Part shown: in pieces, positions 60,441-64,000 of the stretch | How the letters are laid out: every line of letters starts with the position of its first letter | Numbering within the stretch: position 1 is the first letter of the stretch | DNA from: an uncultured Pelagibacteraceae bacterium | Lineage (GTDB): Bacteria; Pseudomonadota; Alphaproteobacteria; Pelagibacterales; Pelagibacteraceae | Length of the DNA: 64,000 bases | Direction of reading: 5' to 3' | Assembly: GCA_902594255.1 (NCBI GenBank) | Contig: CACJLN010000006.1 | Location: 1-64,000, forward strand | Translations under genes and position numbers: made by a program | The notes under the pieces: model-generated | Databases searched by the model: none | What the model saw: the letters and a program-made list of their open reading frames with translations, nothing else | What the model was told of the DNA's origin: nothing

Positions 60441-61289
60441 ATGATCAGAGTTTTTCCAATCATATTTGTTCTTTTATGGTCGTCTGCATTTATTACAACT
60501 AAACCAATTGTAGATAATAGCGATCCTTTTGCTGCACTAGCTTTTAGATTTTTTTTTGTAGCAATAGGTTTTTATATCTTTTCCCTGTATTCAAATCAGT
60601 CCTTAGCTGTAAATAAAAAGAATTTAATTGAAACTATTTTTAGTGGAGTTCTTTTTCACGGACTTTATTTGGGAGGTGTTTTTTATTCAATTTCTATCGG
60701 AATGCCAACTGGGATCGCTGCTTTGATAGTAACTCTTCAACCGATTTTAACAAATATATTGAGCGGGCCAATACTGAATGAGAAGGTAAATTTAAAACAA
60801 TGGATAGGTGTTTTGTTAGGATTTGTAGGTGCATCTTTAGTTTTAGGAATAGATTTAGGCTCTAAAATTCCACTTTTAGGACTGATTGCAACAATAATAT
60901 CCTTAATTTCAATTACTTTATCTACAATTTGGCAAAAAAAATTAAGTAAGAATATGCCTTTAGCTGTAAGCAATTTTTATCAAGCATCTGGAGGTTGTCT
61001 ATTTCATGTTCTTATAATTATATTTTTTGTTGAACCATATATTAATTTTACAAAGACATTTCTATTAGCAATGAGCCACCAAATATTTCTTGTTTCATTT
61101 GGAGCATTTACAATTTTAATGTTTTTAATTAAAAAAAACTCAGCAAGTAAAACTGTATCTATATTTTTTTTAATACCATCTACATCTGCTTTTTTAGCAT
61201 GGCTTTTCTTAAATGAAAAATTAACTTATTTAGATATCTTGGGATTTATTATAGCAACTGTAGGTGTTTATATTGCCACAAGAAACTAA
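60441..61289 (+). CDS. EamA/DMT family transporter
   Basis: LLWSSAFITTKPIVDNSDPFAALAFRFFF, GLYLGGVFYSISIGMPTGIAALIVTLQPILTNI. Confidence 0.9.
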   Translation: MIRVFPIIFVLLWSSAFITTKPIVDNSDPFAALAFRFFFVAIGFYIFSLYSNQSLAVNKKNLIETIFSGVLFHGLYLGGVFYSISIGMPTGIAALIVTLQPILTNILSGPILNEKVNLKQWIGVLLGFVGASLVLGIDLGSKIPLLGLIATIISLISITLSTIWQKKLSKNMPLAVSNFYQASGGCLFHVLIIIFFVEPYINFTKTFLLAMSHQIFLVSFGAFTILMFLIKKNSASKTVSIFFLIPSTSAFLAWLFLNEKLTYLDILGFIIATVGVYIATRN

Positions 61290-61358
61290 AAAATAATAAT
61301 ATATTTTCAAAGACGCTAAAAAGATATACTAATCGAATATCTTTATAAAAAAACCAAA

Positions 61359-63044
61359 ATGGCAAAAGTTAAATCAGATATAGAAATAGCTAGAAAAGCT
61401 AAGATGAAACCAATAAGTAAAATCCTAGCTAAAATTAATGTTCCAGACAAAAGTAGTGCATTTAGTCCAATGGGTAGACATATTGCAAAAATAAATTTTG
61501 AATTTCTAGAAAAACTAAAGAAAAAAAAAGATGGTAAATTAATTTTAGTGACCGCTATAACACCTACCCCAGCAGGTGAGGGCAAAACTACTACTTCAGT
61601 TGGGTTAAACGATGGGCTAAATAAAATTGGCAAAAAATCTATTGTTTGTTTAAGAGAACCAAGTTTGGGTCCTTCTTTTGGAATGAAAGGTGGTGCAGCT
61701 GGGGGAGGATATGCTCAAGTTGTTCCTATGGAGCAAATTAATTTACATTTTACAGGTGATTTTCACGCGATTACTTCAGCGCATAATTTATTGTCTGCAA
61801 TGATTGATAATCACATTTATTGGGGAAATAAACTCAACATAGATGAAAACAGAATTGTTTGGAAACGTGTAATGGATATGAATGACCGCGCACTTAGATT
61901 TATTGATATTAATACTAGTGGAGTCGCTAAGGATTTCAAAAGAGTTGATGGTTTCGACATAACAGTTGCATCAGAGGTAATGGCAATTTTTTGTCTATCT
62001 AACGATTTAAAAGATTTAGAAAAAAGAATTGGTAATATTACTTTTGCATACGATAAAAAAGGGAGCCCACTTTATGCAAGAGATATTAATGCTCATGGTC
62101 CTATGACAGTTTTACTTAAAGAGGCGATCAGACCAAATGTGACTCAAAGTTTAGAAAATAATCCCGCAATTATTCATGGAGGTCCATTTGCAAACATTGC
62201 CCACGGGTGCAATTCAGTGATTGCAACAAAATCTGCATTAAAATTATCTGATTATGTAGTTACTGAAGCAGGATTTGGTGCAGATCTTGGTGCAGAAAAG
62301 TTTTTAAATATAAAATGCAGGAAAGCAGGGTTAAGCCCTAGCTGTGTGGTAATTGTTGCAACAATAAGAGCATTAAAAATGCATGGGGGCGTTGAAAAAG
62401 AAGACTTAAAAAAAGAAGATATATCGGCGTTAGAAAAAGGATTGGTCAACTTGGAAAGGCATATAACAAACATAAAAAAATTTGGTTTAGAACCAATAGT
62501 AGCCATAAATCATTTTGCGCTAGATACAAAAAAGGAGATTAAAACTGTTTTAAATTTTTGTAAAAAAAATAAAGTTGAAGTAAGTGAATGCAAGCATTGG
62601 GCTAAAGGTGGAAATGGGACCAAAGATCTTGCAAAAAAAGTTGTTAAAGTCTGCAAAAATAACAAAAATAAATTTAAATTTTTATATAATAGCAATCTTA
62701 GACTTTGGGATAAAATAGAGTTAATTGCTAAACAAATCTATAAGGCTGACAAAATAACAGCTGATGATAAAGTCAAAGAACAATTAAAAGTTTTTGAAGA
62801 TAATGGTCATGGAAATTTACCAGTTTGTATTGCAAAAACTCAATTTAGTTTTTCAACAGACCCCAAACTCAAAGGTGCCCCCTCAAATCATGATATACCA
62901 ATAAGAGAAGTAAGATTATCCTCAGGAGCAGAATTTGTGGTAGTCATTTGTGGATCAATAATGACAATGCCAGGATTGCCAAGAAAACCCGCCGCTAATA
63001 CTATTAAATTAAATCAAAAAGGCCAAATTGAAGGTTTATTTTAA
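61359..63044 (+). CDS. fhs: Formate--tetrahydrofolate ligase
   Basis: [71 protein letters not shown]. Confidence 0.97.
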   Translation: MAKVKSDIEIARKAKMKPISKILAKINVPDKSSAFSPMGRHIAKINFEFLEKLKKKKDGKLILVTAITPTPAGEGKTTTSVGLNDGLNKIGKKSIVCLREPSLGPSFGMKGGAAGGGYAQVVPMEQINLHFTGDFHAITSAHNLLSAMIDNHIYWGNKLNIDENRIVWKRVMDMNDRALRFIDINTSGVAKDFKRVDGFDITVASEVMAIFCLSNDLKDLEKRIGNITFAYDKKGSPLYARDINAHGPMTVLLKEAIRPNVTQSLENNPAIIHGGPFANIAHGCNSVIATKSALKLSDYVVTEAGFGADLGAEKFLNIKCRKAGLSPSCVVIVATIRALKMHGGVEKEDLKKEDISALEKGLVNLERHITNIKKFGLEPIVAINHFALDTKKEIKTVLNFCKKNKVEVSECKHWAKGGNGTKDLAKKVVKVCKNNKNKFKFLYNSNLRLWDKIELIAKQIYKADKITADDKVKEQLKVFEDNGHGNLPVCIAKTQFSFSTDPKLKGAPSNHDIPIREVRLSSGAEFVVVICGSIMTMPGLPRKPAANTIKLNQKGQIEGLF

Positions 63045-63818
63045 TTCTTTAAGCCAATTTTTAAGTTCTAACATTTTTTTTTCTTTGACTGTGGTCTGAA
63101 TTTCTTTTTCAATAAAAGATATGTGATTTTCGAGATCATTTTCATTTTTGAATACTTTTCTATATTCGATTAATCTTTTTCTTCTAAAATTAATCAAACT
63201 TATCATTTTTTCATAAGTTATTTCAGGGTGATATTGCAAACCCCAAACTCTAGTTTTATTTATTTGAAAATACAAACTTTGGACTTTATTAACTTTATTA
63301 GATGCAAGACAAATACCGTTTTCAGGTATTTTCACAACTTCGTCATAATTAAAAGCAGGAGAATTAAATCTTTTTTCTTTATCCTTATATAATGGATGCT
63401 TTAAACCGTATTCATTTATCTTGATTTCTTTTGCGATACCAACATGAGATGTGTTAGCTTTTTTTACCTGACCTCCTGCAGCTGTTACAGCCACTTGCAT
63501 GCCCCAGCAAATTCCTAAAATATTTTTAACTTTATTTTGACATTTTTTCATAAATTCAATTTGTCTTCTGATCTCTGGAGTATCGTTATAAATGTTAAGG
63601 CTGCTCCCTCCCCATATTAATCCATCGTATGAATTTAGCTTATCGATGAAAACTTGAATATTTTTATCTGATGAGGGATTTGTAACTTCTAAGATTAATT
63701 CTTTATCGAGGTATTCTAGACTTTCCTTTAAACTTTCAGTGTGGGTTTTAATACCCGCTTCTCTGAAACTTCCGTTCTCTTCTGCTGTATTACCCTCCAC
63801 TATTAAAATTTTTTTCAT
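63036..63818 (-). CDS. Class I glutamine amidotransferase-like protein
   Basis: [19 protein letters not shown] nucleophile elbow, WGLQYHPE. Confidence 0.87.
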   Translation of the reverse strand: MKKILIVEGNTAEENGSFREAGIKTHTESLKESLEYLDKELILEVTNPSSDKNIQVFIDKLNSYDGLIWGGSSLNIYNDTPEIRRQIEFMKKCQNKVKNILGICWGMQVAVTAAGGQVKKANTSHVGIAKEIKINEYGLKHPLYKDKEKRFNSPAFNYDEVVKIPENGICLASNKVNKVQSLYFQINKTRVWGLQYHPEITYEKMISLINFRRKRLIEYRKVFKNENDLENHISFIEKEIQTTVKEKKMLELKNWLKELK

Positions 63819-63939
63819 TTAATTTCTATTATTTATTAAACTTTTATAAATTTCTTAAAAAACAATTCCTATTTAAAAATTCTTTAACAATCTCAAGTTG
63901 TAATTGTTAATTATATGTGACGATTTTGTTTCTCTTATT

Positions 63940-63958
63940 AATAATGATAATTAATTGC
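63940..63958. promoter_or_regulatory. Fur-like box near window end
   Basis: AATAATGATAATTAATTGC matches the fbpA-upstream GATAATGATAATCAATCGC at 16 of 19 positions. Confidence 0.45.
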
Positions 63959-64000
63959 AGAAACCCTAGCTATGTGGTTAGATTATAGCTTATTAGAATG

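Noticed and set aside
61320-61344. AAAGATAT...ATATCTTT inverted repeat 5' of fhs
   Set aside because: Short, all-AT stem likely by chance at this composition; no further support
1-64000. tRNA/rRNA genes, CRISPR arrays, transposases, phage or restriction/defence genes
   Set aside because: Looked for in intergenic spaces and the ORF list; none recognisable

Overview
This is an AT-rich, densely packed chromosomal window whose gene content and order look like a SAR11/Pelagibacterales-type marine alphaproteobacterium (lineage inferred from gene content, not from a search). Most of it is core metabolism: a glucosylglycerate-type osmolyte locus, a purine cluster (purB-C-S-Q-L plus purE-K), bolA/grxD, rpsD, cimA, cysS, nadE, DAHP synthase, glmS, the prpDBC methylcitrate cycle, an ETF/ETF-QO/dimethylglycine-dehydrogenase-like C1 block, an MTHFR/DmdA-like pair, a ferric-iron ABC transporter, folE, hisI and fhs. 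I found no rRNA, tRNA, CRISPR, transposon, prophage or recognisable defence system. The clearest RNA element is a TPP riboswitch upstream of a sodium:solute symporter (ThiV-like). The best candidate for something undescribed is the gene-free interval at about 31.42-31.67 kb. It holds a perfect 14-bp inverted repeat followed by a run of hairpins, including a strong Shine-Dalgarno/8-codon mini-ORF whose SD can pair inside the ORF, and a 13-bp two-part stem. I read this as a candidate structured RNA or leader. Other points of interest: 22-bp tandem Fur-like boxes upstream of the iron-binding protein, with a related site at the window end; a Cys-containing microprotein and a terminator-like hairpin inside the iron operon; a standalone GlmU acetyltransferase half; an APS-kinase-like/nucleotidyltransferase pair; a zinc-ribbon ORF with no ATG start; and a nested inverted repeat 3' of the cold-shock gene. 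All calls come from reading the sequence and supplied translations; no database search was run.
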